From positions 1 to 10,747 of the forward strand of contig VAZH01000029.1 in the NCBI GenBank assembly GCA_005884465.1: a stretch of DNA of 10,747 bases. Direction: 5' to 3'. The DNA comes from Alphaproteobacteria bacterium (GTDB taxonomy: Bacteria > Pseudomonadota > Alphaproteobacteria > Rhizobiales > Xanthobacteraceae). This document shows, piece by piece, positions 1 through 6,560 of this stretch. Positions within the stretch are counted from its first letter, which is position 1, and each line of letters starts with the position of its first letter. A program made the position numbers and the translations under genes. A model generated the notes under the pieces. That model was not told the origin of the DNA. It made no database searches and saw only the letters and a list, made by a program, of their open reading frames with translations.

Positions 1-467
1 AAACCTTGCTCAAGCTGAAACAGGAGGGCCGCACCCGCGCCATCGGCGTCGCCAATTTCAATCTCGCGCTCTTGAAGACCGCGGTCGAAGAGATCAAGGC
101 TCCGATCGCTTGCAACCAGGTCGAATACCATGTGATGCTCGATCAGACCAAGGTAGCCAAATATCTTGCGGCGAAATCGATTCCGCTGGTTGCTTACGCG
201 CCGCTGGCGCAGGGCCGCGCCGCCTCCGATGAAACGCTGATTTCAATCGGCCGCAAGCATGGCGCCAGCGCGGCGCAGGTGGCGCTGAAGTGGCTGCTTG
301 ATCAGGATAGCGTCGCCGCGATCCCGAAGACGTCGCGCGCAGAAAGCCAGCGGGCCAATCTCGACGCGCTGAAACTAAAGCTCGACGATGAGGACAGGAA
401 GGCCATCGCGGCGCTGCCGAAAGACAAGCGCTTTGTGAACCCCGGTTTCGCGCCCGGGTGGGATTAG
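1..467 (+). CDS. Aldo/keto reductase, 2,5-diketo-D-gluconate reductase (DkgB)-like, 3' part
   Basis: This is the C-terminal part of an NAD(P)H-dependent aldo/keto reductase, a cytoplasmic TIM-barrel enzyme that reduces aldehydes and ketones. The reading frame is open to the left edge, so the TTG at 6 is an internal leucine and the true start, with the catalytic Asp/Tyr/Lys region, lies outside the window. Visible family landmarks are RAIGVANFN, then CNQVEYH, then PLVAYAPLAQG, then AAQVALKWLL and the cofactor-binding segment AAIPKTSRAESQRANL. The end, KRFVNPGFAPGWD, resembles the DRLVSPEGLAPEWD ending that I recall for E. coli DkgB, which favours that subfamily. The substrate cannot be fixed from this fragment. 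The gene ends in TAG at 465-467 and is followed by a small hairpin and a repeat. Family assignment is firm; the subfamily is an inference. Confidence 0.9.
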   Translation, partial: TLLKLKQEGRTRAIGVANFNLALLKTAVEEIKAPIACNQVEYHVMLDQTKVAKYLAAKSIPLVAYAPLAQGRAASDETLISIGRKHGASAAQVALKWLLDQDSVAAIPKTSRAESQRANLDALKLKLDDEDRKAIAALPKDKRFVNPGFAPGWD

Positions 468-492
468 AGGGGACGATACGTCATCCCTGCAT

Positions 493-507
493 AACGGCTT
501 CGCCGTT
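493..507 (+). terminator. Short hairpin after the aldo/keto reductase gene
   Basis: The bases AACGGC (493-498) and GCCGTT (502-507) form a perfect 6-bp stem around the loop TTC, 26 bases after the reductase stop codon. There is no T-run after it, so it is at best a weak or Rho-assisted terminator. It may instead be part of the neighbouring repeat. Confidence 0.3.
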
Positions 508-514
508 GATAAAT

Positions 515-637
515 CCGTCATTGCTAGCCAACGGGTCGCGCGAATGCGCCCCCGATGACAGGCTCCGCGAAGCAATCCATTGCCGGAGCATAAAGAGAGA
601 GTGGATTGCTTCGTCGCTTCGCTCCTCGCAATGGCGA
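515..637. repeat. Bradyrhizobium-type palindromic intergenic repeat, family A
   Basis: The element is bounded by imperfect inverted ends, GTCATTGCTAG at 517 and CTCGCAATGGCGAC at 624-637. Inside it carries the inverted pair CGAAGCAATCCA (568-579) and TGGATTGCTTCG (602-613), a perfect 12-bp match. Read on the minus strand it translates into a string containing ARSEATKQS, which I recall as a recurrent spurious protein from such repeats. It lies between a plus-strand gene end and a minus-strand gene end. Parts of it recur inverted at 7737-7798. Its mobility mechanism and function are unknown to me; it resembles REP/MITE-type non-autonomous elements. Confidence 0.8.
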
Positions 638-707
638 CAGAATACGATCTCGTTCCATCGGCTGCATTTCTCACCGGCCCCTCAGGATGGCCGGGTATGC
701 GTGCGCA

Positions 708-734
708 AGAAAATGGCCCCTTGCGGGGCCATTT
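708..734 (-). terminator. Intrinsic terminator of the His-rich protein gene
   Basis: AAATGGCCCC (711-720) and GGGGCCATTT (725-734) pair as a perfect 10-bp stem with a 4-base loop. Read on the minus strand, the stem ends in a T-rich stretch (ATTTTCTT). It begins 11 bases after the stop codon of the minus-strand gene at 746-970. This is a standard Rho-independent terminator layout. Confidence 0.8.
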
Positions 735-745
735 CCGTGTCGTGC

Positions 746-970
746 TCAGTAGGCGTGATGACGCTTCTTGATAATCACCACCTTGTCGGCGCGATGATGG
801 CGCCAGCCTCGGTGCAAGCCGAAGTCCCGATGTTCGCGGAACTCGGCGCGCGCACCCATGTGATGATGATGGGCGCCGCGCTTGATCACGACGGTCTCAG
901 CGCTTGCAATTGACGGCGCTGCGACAGCAATCGCGCCAACGGCGGCAAGAATGTATCCAAGCTTCTTCAT
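746..970 (-). CDS. Small exported His-rich protein, function unknown
   Basis: A 74-residue protein. Residues 1-24 form a classical Sec signal peptide: Lys-Lys start, a hydrophobic core, and an ASA/ET cleavage site after residue 24. The mature part is only about 50 residues and holds ten histidines (34-37, 47, 53, 58, 59, 71, 72) plus many Arg/Lys. It is therefore basic and possibly metal-binding in the periplasm; that role is inferred from composition only. VVIKRGAHH (27-35) and VVIIKKRHH (64-72) look like an internal imperfect repeat at the two ends of the mature chain. The ATG at 968-970 is supported by a strong Shine-Dalgarno GGAGGAG at 976-982. A terminator follows at 708-734 and an EcfG-like promoter candidate precedes it, so it looks monocistronic. 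I recall similar small proteins in Bradyrhizobium but know of no assigned function. Confidence 0.8.
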   Translation of the reverse strand: MKKLGYILAAVGAIAVAAPSIASAETVVIKRGAHHHHMGARAEFREHRDFGLHRGWRHHRADKVVIIKKRHHAY

Positions 971-996
971 GTTCGCTCCTCCATTGAATGGGGATT

Positions 997-1022
997 AAAC
1001 ATGGAATTCCGGGGAACGTTCC
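997..1022 (-). promoter_or_regulatory. Candidate EcfG (general stress response sigma) promoter
   Basis: On the minus strand GGAAC (1022-1018) is followed after 16 bases by TGTTT (1001-997). The known alphaproteobacterial EcfG consensus is GGAAC, 16-17 bases, then CGTT. The -35 box is perfect; the -10 box differs in its first base. The predicted transcript start near 990 would leave a leader of about 20 bases containing the Shine-Dalgarno of the His-rich gene, which is the right geometry. The GGAAC also lies in a perfect palindrome, GGGAACGTTCCC (1012-1023), so a chance or operator origin is possible. Confidence 0.4.
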
Positions 1023-1054
1023 CGCGGAACTGCGGAACAATTCTGAACGGCTAT

Positions 1055-1534
1055 TCAGCTTGATTTAGCGCGTGCAAAATCGGCGCTGCATTTGTGCTGC
1101 GGCGGAGTAGGGTTGCCGTTGGCGGCGAATTTGCCGTCCCTGATGGTGTATTCGCCCTTCTGGTTGCGATTGTACATCGCACGAATGGTGCCGTCGGGCT
1201 GCATGACAAGGCCGTATTCGCGGGTTTGTTTGAGGCTCGGGAAAAAGACGCGCAAGTTCAGCATGCCATCGCTGGAAACCTCGGCGGCGATGACTTCGCT
1301 TTCATCCGTGCTGTCGCCGAAGTTGCGCCGGTGCAGAACCCGGCCGCCTGACGCAGTGACATAGGCAAGCACCGTGCCTTTGTTCCTGTCGGGCGGAAGC
1401 GAGCAGTCCAGCGACCAGGGTCCGATCAATCCCCATCTGCGCGCAGTCTGGGCCACCGTTTCCGCTGATACGTCGAGCGTGAGCGTCAGCGAAAAAAGGA
1501 TGGCGAGCGTCAATCGACCAAAATGCTTGTTCAA
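1055..1534 (-). CDS. Exported protein of unknown family
   Basis: A 159-residue protein with an N-terminal signal peptide: hydrophobic stretch about 7-20 and VSA/ET cleavage after residue 24. The mature domain starts with RRWGLIGPWSLDC and contains just two cysteines, C44 and C149, which could form one disulfide linking the two ends. Alternating hydrophobic segments, for example VLHRRNFG, LNLRVFFPS and EYGLVMQPDG, suggest a small beta-rich fold. I do not recognise a named domain. The start is a TTG at 1532-1534, chosen because it places the signal peptide at the N-terminus and has a GGAG-containing ribosome site about 8 bases upstream; no ATG in frame gives a better start. It lies 94 bases downstream of the racemase-like gene on the same strand and could be co-transcribed with it, but no functional link is evident. 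Confidence 0.75.
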   Translation of the reverse strand: MNKHFGRLTLAILFSLTLTLDVSAETVAQTARRWGLIGPWSLDCSLPPDRNKGTVLAYVTASGGRVLHRRNFGDSTDESEVIAAEVSSDGMLNLRVFFPSLKQTREYGLVMQPDGTIRAMYNRNQKGEYTIRDGKFAANGNPTPPQHKCSADFARAKSS

Positions 1535-1628
1535 GATTCGCGCTCCGCTTCCGCCGGGTGACCGGATCGAAGCTTAGCATCTCGATGTGGGCGCGCAATG
1601 CGTCGGCAGTGACCAACGGCGGCTTGCA

Positions 1629-2729
1629 CTATCCGTCATACTGGTAGCGCCTGACGGCCTCTTCGTCCCACTCCACGCCCGCGCCGGGCCGGTTCGGGAT
1701 CATCAGGAAGCCGTCCTTGAGTTCAAATGGCGCGGCGAGGATGGGATCGGCCCAATCCTGCCATTCCAACCAATGCGCGGTTTCCGTGACGCGCATCAGG
1801 TGCGCCGAGAATTCGGGATAGAGGTGCGTCGACATCTCGACGCCTGCGGCGCCGGCTATCGCAGATGCGCGCATCCAGCCCGTCACGCCACCGATACGCA
1901 TCAGATCGGGCATGACATAATCTCCGGCACTCATTGAGAGGGCCTGATGCAATGCGCGGGGCCCGTAGAAATTCTCCCCGAGTTGCACGGGTGTCGTCAA
2001 CTCCCTGGTCAGCTGAGCGTAGCCTGCGAGATTGTCATAAATAATTGGTTCCTCGAACCAGTAGAGGCCTTGCCTGTCGAGCGCGTGACAGCGGTGCAGT
2101 GCATCGCCGAGACTGAGGCCCTGATTGAAATCTACCATCAGCTTGATATCCGCGCCGGCCGCGCTGCGCACCGCCTCTATCGCCGCGAGGTCGTCAGCCA
2201 ATCTGTCGCGGCCCAAGCGCAGCTTGAGCGCCTTGAAACCGCCTTCGGCGACAAGCGCTCGAGCGTCGTCGCCCAAACCGGCTACCTCGGTAAGCCACAG
2301 GCCATTGCTGTTGTAGGCCGGCACCGGACCGGTCGAGCCGCCCAACAAGACGGCGAGCGGCATGCCGGCCGCCTTCGCCATGGCGTCCCATGCCGCCATA
2401 TCGAGCCCGGCTACGGCGATCATCGATACGCCTTCGTGGCCGATCAGGTTAAGCGCTCGGCGCCCGTTCTGGAAATCCTCGATCGGCCGGATGGCGTGGC
2501 CCTTGCGCTGCTCGGCAAGGTCGTGGATCGCGGGCATGATGTAGCGCGCCGCATGCTTCAGATAAGGTTCGAGATAGCTGCGACCGACAACACCTTGCTC
2601 GGTTGCGAGCTCGATGAGAATCATCGGCCATTGATCGAACAGACCGACCTTGGAGACGATCGGCCTGCGAAGCGGCACCAGGACCGACCGGGCGGTCACG
2701 GACCGGAAAGTGAGTTTCTCGAAATTCAC
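1629..2729 (-). CDS. Mandelate racemase/muconate lactonizing enzyme family protein (enolase superfamily)
   Basis: A 366-residue cytoplasmic enzyme, close in length to Pseudomonas putida mandelate racemase (about 359) and alignable by eye along its whole length. The N-terminal capping domain is about 1-130 and the barrel follows. Metal ligands are D200 (MVDFNQ), E226 (WFEEP) and E252 (QLGENF). The Asp-His dyad is D275 (MPDLMRIGGVTGW) and H302 (STHLYPE), with E322 in HWLEW; these match MR D195, E221, E247, D270, H297 and E317 at a constant offset of 5. The MR K164-x-K166 motif is K169-L-R171 here: the first Lys is kept and the second is Arg. Such enzymes abstract the alpha-proton of a carboxylate bound to Mg2+; the substrate is unknown. 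The GTG start at 2727-2729 is preferred over upstream codons because GGGAGG lies 5 bases before it and MR homology begins there. It follows the aminotransferase gene after 55 bases, probably in one transcript. Confidence 0.9.
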   Translation of the reverse strand: MNFEKLTFRSVTARSVLVPLRRPIVSKVGLFDQWPMILIELATEQGVVGRSYLEPYLKHAARYIMPAIHDLAEQRKGHAIRPIEDFQNGRRALNLIGHEGVSMIAVAGLDMAAWDAMAKAAGMPLAVLLGGSTGPVPAYNSNGLWLTEVAGLGDDARALVAEGGFKALKLRLGRDRLADDLAAIEAVRSAAGADIKLMVDFNQGLSLGDALHRCHALDRQGLYWFEEPIIYDNLAGYAQLTRELTTPVQLGENFYGPRALHQALSMSAGDYVMPDLMRIGGVTGWMRASAIAGAAGVEMSTHLYPEFSAHLMRVTETAHWLEWQDWADPILAAPFELKDGFLMIPNRPGAGVEWDEEAVRRYQYDG

Positions 2730-2734
2730 CGAAT

Positions 2735-2740
2735 CCTCCC
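2735..2740 (-). promoter_or_regulatory. Ribosome binding site that fixes the GTG start of the racemase-like gene
   Basis: The minus-strand sequence reads GGGAGGATTCGGTG, a near-perfect Shine-Dalgarno 5 bases before GTG 2729-2727. The open frame continues 27 codons upstream, but that extension (from 2810) overlaps the end of the aminotransferase gene and has no family similarity. Confidence 0.75.
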
Positions 2741-2784
2741 ACCACCGGCACAGCGGCGACCTTGCTAATATCCAGATGGAATTT

Positions 2785-4023
2785 TTAGGCGCGAACCTGT
2801 TTCTCCACATTGGCGATCCGCGACGGCACGCCGAATTCCCTGCGGCACACCTCGGCGAGCACGGCGACGCCCTCGCGGATTTGCTCGCGAGATGGACTGG
2901 CGAAGCACAGCCGCAACCGGCTGCCGGCGTAGGCCTTGTCGGTGGACCATTCCGGTCCCGGATTGATCGCGACGCCGGCGGCCAGCGCGGCTTGATAGAG
3001 CTTTAGCGTATCGACATTGTCCGGCAGCTTCACCCACAGGAAGATGCCGCCTTTGGGATCGCGAAACTCCGCGGCGGTGCCGAACTGCTCGTCGAGCGCC
3101 TCCATCAGCGTGTCGAGCTTGGCGCGCAGGCCGCGCGTCAGCTTCGGCACGTGCGAGGTGAAATGCGGCGCACAATATTCCGCGAGCACCATCTGCTCGA
3201 GTGCGCCGGAGCCGGCGTCGGTTTTCAGCGCCAGCATTCGCGACAGCATCTCCCAGGGTGCTACGATGTAGCCGACCCGTAGCGCCGGCGCGATCGATTT
3301 TGAAAATGAGCCGATGTGGATGACGCCGCGGTTCCTGCCCATCGCATAGAGCGCGGGCGGCCGTTTGCCGTCCCAGATCAGATCGGCATAGCAATCGTCC
3401 TCGAAGATCGGCACGCCATATTGCGCTGCGAGCTTCAGGAGCTCGGCGCGGCGCGCCTCCGGCATGATGGTGCCGGTCGGGTTCTGCACGGTCGGGATGG
3501 TGTAGATGTATTTCGGCGTGACGCCGTGGCGCTTGAGGTCGGCGAGCGCGGCCGCCAGCGCGTCCATCCGCATCCCCTCCTGGTCAAGCGGGATGCCGAC
3601 CGCGTTGACGCCAAGCCGGGTCAGTCGGTTCAGCGCGCCCTGATAGGTCTCCCGCTCGACAATAACGGTGTCGCCGCGCGCCAGCAGCGTCGCGTTGACG
3701 AGGTCGAGCGCCTGCAGCGAGCCGGAGACGATCAGGATATCGTCGGCGACGCAGTCGATGCCGGCATCGCGCTTGAGCTTTGCCGTCAGAAATTCGCGAA
3801 GCGGACGGTAGCCGTGCGGACCGCTGGCAAGCCCATAGGTGGCGAGCGTCTTGCCCTCGCGTCTGAGAACCGCGTTTGCAGCGTCGATCAGGCCTTCGAC
3901 CGGGACCTGCTCGGGGTCGTTGTTGCCGCCGACAAAACTGTATTTCGCGAGCCCCGTCCACCTTGCCGCCGGAGCGGGCAATCCCGCCGGGAGCAGTGGC
4001 GCGAAGTCGAATGCTGATGTCAT
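2785..4023 (-). CDS. PLP-dependent aminotransferase, class I/II (LysN / MocR-domain-like)
   Basis: A 412-residue fold-type I aminotransferase without a helix-turn-helix domain. Visible motifs are YGLASGPHGYRPLREFL (63-79), the loop VSGSLQALDLV (99-109), NPTG (181-184), the cofactor Asp/Tyr segment FEDDCYADL (207-215), and SFSKSIAPALRVGY (239-252) with K242 as the Schiff-base lysine. R371 in RLRLCFA is the expected carboxylate-binding arginine. This arrangement is typical of 2-aminoadipate or aromatic/branched-chain aminotransferases of the LysN/ARO8-like group; the donor and acceptor cannot be decided here. The ATG at 4021-4023 has AGAGGAAA about 7 bases upstream, and an open frame extending up to 4149 is discounted because it overlaps the preceding gene. 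It sits 61 bases after the DUF3124 gene and 55 bases before the racemase-like gene on the same strand. Pairing with the latter suggests joint catabolism of an amino or hydroxy acid, which is inference. Confidence 0.92.
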   Translation of the reverse strand: MTSAFDFAPLLPAGLPAPAARWTGLAKYSFVGGNNDPEQVPVEGLIDAANAVLRREGKTLATYGLASGPHGYRPLREFLTAKLKRDAGIDCVADDILIVSGSLQALDLVNATLLARGDTVIVERETYQGALNRLTRLGVNAVGIPLDQEGMRMDALAAALADLKRHGVTPKYIYTIPTVQNPTGTIMPEARRAELLKLAAQYGVPIFEDDCYADLIWDGKRPPALYAMGRNRGVIHIGSFSKSIAPALRVGYIVAPWEMLSRMLALKTDAGSGALEQMVLAEYCAPHFTSHVPKLTRGLRAKLDTLMEALDEQFGTAAEFRDPKGGIFLWVKLPDNVDTLKLYQAALAAGVAINPGPEWSTDKAYAGSRLRLCFASPSREQIREGVAVLAEVCRREFGVPSRIANVEKQVRA

Positions 4024-4084
4024 GAAGGTTTCCTCTGCTTGTTCTTCTCGTTGAGAGAGCCAGTATCGCGGCTCCCCGGCAGTT

Positions 4085-4627
4085 TTAGTTTTTGCCGACG
4101 ACCTTGATCGGCCGGCCCTGGCTGATGAAAGCATAGTGTCCGCTGCCAAGCCCGCCGAGCATCAGCGCCTCGACCACGGGTTCGGCGATCTCGCCGGTGG
4201 CTGCCCAGTCGACCACAAAGTTGGCGCCGGTTCCGCCCCGCACGTCCGTGGTGGGGACAAAGACTTCGACGGTCGAGAAGGGTTTTAGGGCGATCGGCGC
4301 CTTGAGATAGCTCTCCACCATCTTGCCGCCGGTGTCGAAATAGGCGATCCGTTTCAAGACCAGCGGCCGCGTCTCGGAGGCGTTGTGGATGCTCAGCGTC
4401 ACCGAGAAATCCGCGCGCGTTTTGCCTTGGCTCATCGAGACGCTGGAATAGGCGGGAACATAGAACGCGCCGGCCACCCCGAGATTTTCCGTTGGAATGC
4501 TGGTCAGCGAATTGGCGAAGGTCAGCTCGATGCCGGCGGACGTTTGGGCCCTCGCCGCGGGCCCATAGATGGCCAGCAGGCACAGCAAGGCGGTGCAAAA
4601 GAAGCGCCCGACAAGGCTGTGACACAT
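4085..4627 (-). CDS. DUF3124 domain exported protein
   Basis: A 180-residue protein with a signal peptide (hydrophobic core about 9-21, ARA/QT cleavage after residue 27). The mature part carries features I associate with Pfam DUF3124: FYVPAYSSV (55-63), FSVTLSIHN (74-82), IAYFDTGGKMVESYL (94-108), the signature GGTGANFVVDW (131-141), PVVEALM (150-156) and AFISQGRPI (166-174). Function is unknown for the family; the fold is probably a single beta-rich periplasmic domain. The frame is open to 4723, but that would overlap the divergent antiporter start and bury the signal peptide. The ATG at 4625-4627 is therefore used, with AGGGAAGG about 12 bases upstream as a distant ribosome site. It is first in the minus-strand run and divergent from the antiporter with a 70-base shared upstream region. 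No clear promoter could be read there. Confidence 0.85.
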   Translation of the reverse strand: MCHSLVGRFFCTALLCLLAIYGPAARAQTSAGIELTFANSLTSIPTENLGVAGAFYVPAYSSVSMSQGKTRADFSVTLSIHNASETRPLVLKRIAYFDTGGKMVESYLKAPIALKPFSTVEVFVPTTDVRGGTGANFVVDWAATGEIAEPVVEALMLGGLGSGHYAFISQGRPIKVVGKN

Positions 4628-4697
4628 TGCTCGTTTGACCTTCCCTGTGATGTCCTTAGGTTGGCGAATCGAAGATAGCGCCGACCGGCCTTGAGAC

Positions 4698-6425
4698 ATG
4701 CATGAGCTTATTCGCGACATCACTTTATCTATCCTGTTCGCATGGGTACTGGGGCTTTTAGCTCATTTCTTCCGGCAGCCGCTGATCCTCGCCTACCTTA
4801 TCGCCGGGTTCCTGATTGGTCCATTCGGCACGGGCTTGGTCAAGTCTCAGGAATCCATCAGTATCATCTCCGAGCTTGGCCTGATCTTCATGCTGTTCAT
4901 GATCGGGCTGGAAATCGATCTGAAGAAGATCGTGCGCGCCGGCCGGGTGATCCTGTTTGCCGCCGGCGGGCAACTGGTGGGCGGCTGCGTGCTCGGCTTC
5001 CTGTTCTTCGTGGGCATCGGGCTCCCGATGGGGGCGGGCGGCTTCGATGCGCTGTATCTCTGCATCGCCTGCGCGCTGAGCAGCACCGTCATCATCGTCA
5101 AGGTGCTGTACGAGAAACGCGAGCTCGATACGTTGCCCGGCCGCATCACCCTCGGTGTGCTGGTGCTGCAGGATATCTTCGCCATCCTGTTTCTGGCGGT
5201 GCAGCCCAGCCTCGGCAATCTCCAGGTCGGCGTGATCCTGCTGTCGATCGGCCGCGTCGGCGTGCTGGTGGCGACGGCGATGATACTGAGCCGATACGTT
5301 TTGCCGCGGTTGTTTCACCAGATTGCGCGCCGCCCGGAACTGATCCTGCTCGGCGCGCTGGCGTGGTGCTTTCTGATCGGCGAGATCGCCGAGAAGCTGC
5401 ATCTGTCACGTGAAATGGGATCGCTGGTGGCCGGCGTGTCGCTGTCGACATTTCCCTATGCGCTCGACGTCACCGCCAAGGTCACGACGCTGCGCGATTT
5501 CTTCATCACGTTGTTCTTCGTCGCCTTGGGCATGACGATCCCGATCCCGAACATGTCGGTGATCGGGCTCGCGCTGATGATCGCGGCATTCGCGGTGGTC
5601 AGCCGCGTGGTGACGACGTTCGCGCCTCTTTACCTGATGAAGCAGGGCCTGCGCGCCAGCCTGCTGCCGGCGATCAATCTGGCGCAGATCAGCGAGTTTT
5701 CGCTGGTGGTGATTCAAACCGGCGTTGCGGCGGGTCATATCCAGACCCGGACCGCGAGTGCGGCTTCTTTCGCGTTTGTGATCCTGGCGGTGCTGAGCAC
5801 GTTCGTGATGATGCGCAGCGACCAGATCACGCGGCTTGCCATCGGTCCGCTGAAGCGGATCGGGATTCGCGATCTCGATCACGACCATGCCGCCGAAGCG
5901 GGCCACGACGGCGGCCGCGGCGACGCACGCCGGATCGTTATCCTCGGATTTTTCCGGGCGGCGAGCGCCTTGCTGAGCGAGATCGAGCGGCAGAACCCGT
6001 TGTTGCTCGATCAGATCAGCGTCGTCGATTTTAATCCGAATGTATTCCGGACGCTGGCGGATCGCGGCCTGCACGTGATTTACGGCGATATCAGCAATGT
6101 GGATACGCTGCTCCATGCCGGCGTTGGCAAGGCGGAGATCATCATCCTGAGCGTCCCCGATTCCTTGCTGAAAGGCGCCAACAACGAAAAGCTTGTCCGC
6201 CATGTGCGTACGCTCAATCCGACCGCAAAGATCGTCTCCACCGCCGACCTCTTGTCCGATGTCGACGATCTTTACGCGGCCGGCGCCGACTATGTCACGG
6301 TGACCCGTCTCAGCGACGCGCATGAGTTATTTACCGTGATCGAGGCCGCCGACGCCGGGCTGCTGGATGACAAGCGCGCCGAGATGGACGTGCGATTGAG
6401 CGAACGCAGCGAAGTGCTGCCATAG
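4698..6425 (+). CDS. CPA2-family monovalent cation:proton antiporter (Kef-like) with TrkA-N-like domain
   Basis: A 575-residue inner-membrane protein. Residues about 8-380 form a Na+/H+ exchanger domain with roughly a dozen hydrophobic segments. Family marks include the FRQPLILAYLIAGFLIGP repeat (25-42), FMIGLEID (67-74), ALSSTVIIVKVL (126-137), LQDIFAILFL (157-166) with the Gln-Asp pair Q158-D159 expected at the ion site, SREMGSLVAG (237-246) and the AQISEFSLVV segment (329-338). After a His/Asp/Gly-rich linker (391-410), residues 411-550 resemble a TrkA-N nucleotide-binding regulatory domain: RRIVILGFFR, an acidic residue after strand 2 (VVDFN, D444), YGDISNVDTL (462-471) and AEIIILSVPD (479-488). 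The expected GxGxxG is GFFRAA here, so two glycines are missing. It probably exchanges K+ or Na+ for H+; ion preference is not readable. The ATG has only a weak ribosome site. Confidence 0.9.
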   Translation: MHELIRDITLSILFAWVLGLLAHFFRQPLILAYLIAGFLIGPFGTGLVKSQESISIISELGLIFMLFMIGLEIDLKKIVRAGRVILFAAGGQLVGGCVLGFLFFVGIGLPMGAGGFDALYLCIACALSSTVIIVKVLYEKRELDTLPGRITLGVLVLQDIFAILFLAVQPSLGNLQVGVILLSIGRVGVLVATAMILSRYVLPRLFHQIARRPELILLGALAWCFLIGEIAEKLHLSREMGSLVAGVSLSTFPYALDVTAKVTTLRDFFITLFFVALGMTIPIPNMSVIGLALMIAAFAVVSRVVTTFAPLYLMKQGLRASLLPAINLAQISEFSLVVIQTGVAAGHIQTRTASAASFAFVILAVLSTFVMMRSDQITRLAIGPLKRIGIRDLDHDHAAEAGHDGGRGDARRIVILGFFRAASALLSEIERQNPLLLDQISVVDFNPNVFRTLADRGLHVIYGDISNVDTLLHAGVGKAEIIILSVPDSLLKGANNEKLVRHVRTLNPTAKIVSTADLLSDVDDLYAAGADYVTVTRLSDAHELFTVIEAADAGLLDDKRAEMDVRLSERSEVLP

Positions 6426-6560
6426 GGTTTGAGACTACCTTCCCGCGCCGTGGCGCCGGCAAAGCGATGCCCCGCCAGCGGCGTTCTGCCCTGCGTATTG
6501 GCGCTGGCGCGAGCGCGCGAGTCCGGCTATTGCTCGCTGCACAGGAGTGAGACCTTAGGA
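6426..6560. other. Intergenic region upstream of ribB, no riboswitch seen
   Basis: This 135-base gap is GC-rich. I looked for the FMN riboswitch (RFN element) common before proteobacterial ribB and did not find its conserved blocks. Short self-complementary runs such as GGCGCC and GCGCGCGAG are present, but no terminator with a T-run. The frame upstream of ribB is open here from 6429 without family similarity. Confidence 0.5.

Noticed and set aside
515..637. CRISPR-like repeat structure
   Set aside because: The repeats are inverted palindromic arms, not regularly spaced direct repeats with unique spacers, and no cas gene is present.
375..674. Minus-strand open frame of 99 residues containing ARSEATKQS
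   Set aside because: It lies over the end of the reductase gene and the palindromic repeat. This peptide string is a known product of translating such repeats and not a real protein.
1947..2768. Plus-strand open frame of 273 residues antisense to the racemase-like gene
   Set aside because: A shadow frame of a GC-rich gene with no recognisable motifs, while the opposite strand has full family motifs and a strong ribosome site.
4635..4663. TTGACC as a -35 box for the antiporter
   Set aside because: No acceptable -10 hexamer at 16-18 bases; the best match (TTAGGT) is poor and at 15 bases.
4628..4723. N-terminal extension of the DUF3124 protein
   Set aside because: It would overlap the start of the divergent antiporter and place 32 residues before an otherwise normal signal peptide.
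5406..6323. Minus-strand open frame of 305 residues antisense to the antiporter
   Set aside because: Composition is Arg/Asp/His-rich as expected from reading a GC-rich gene backwards; no domain, and no ribosome site was identified.
6426..6560. Possible FMN riboswitch ahead of ribB
   Set aside because: The conserved RFN sequence blocks are not present in the 135-base gap; only general GC-rich self-complementarity is visible.
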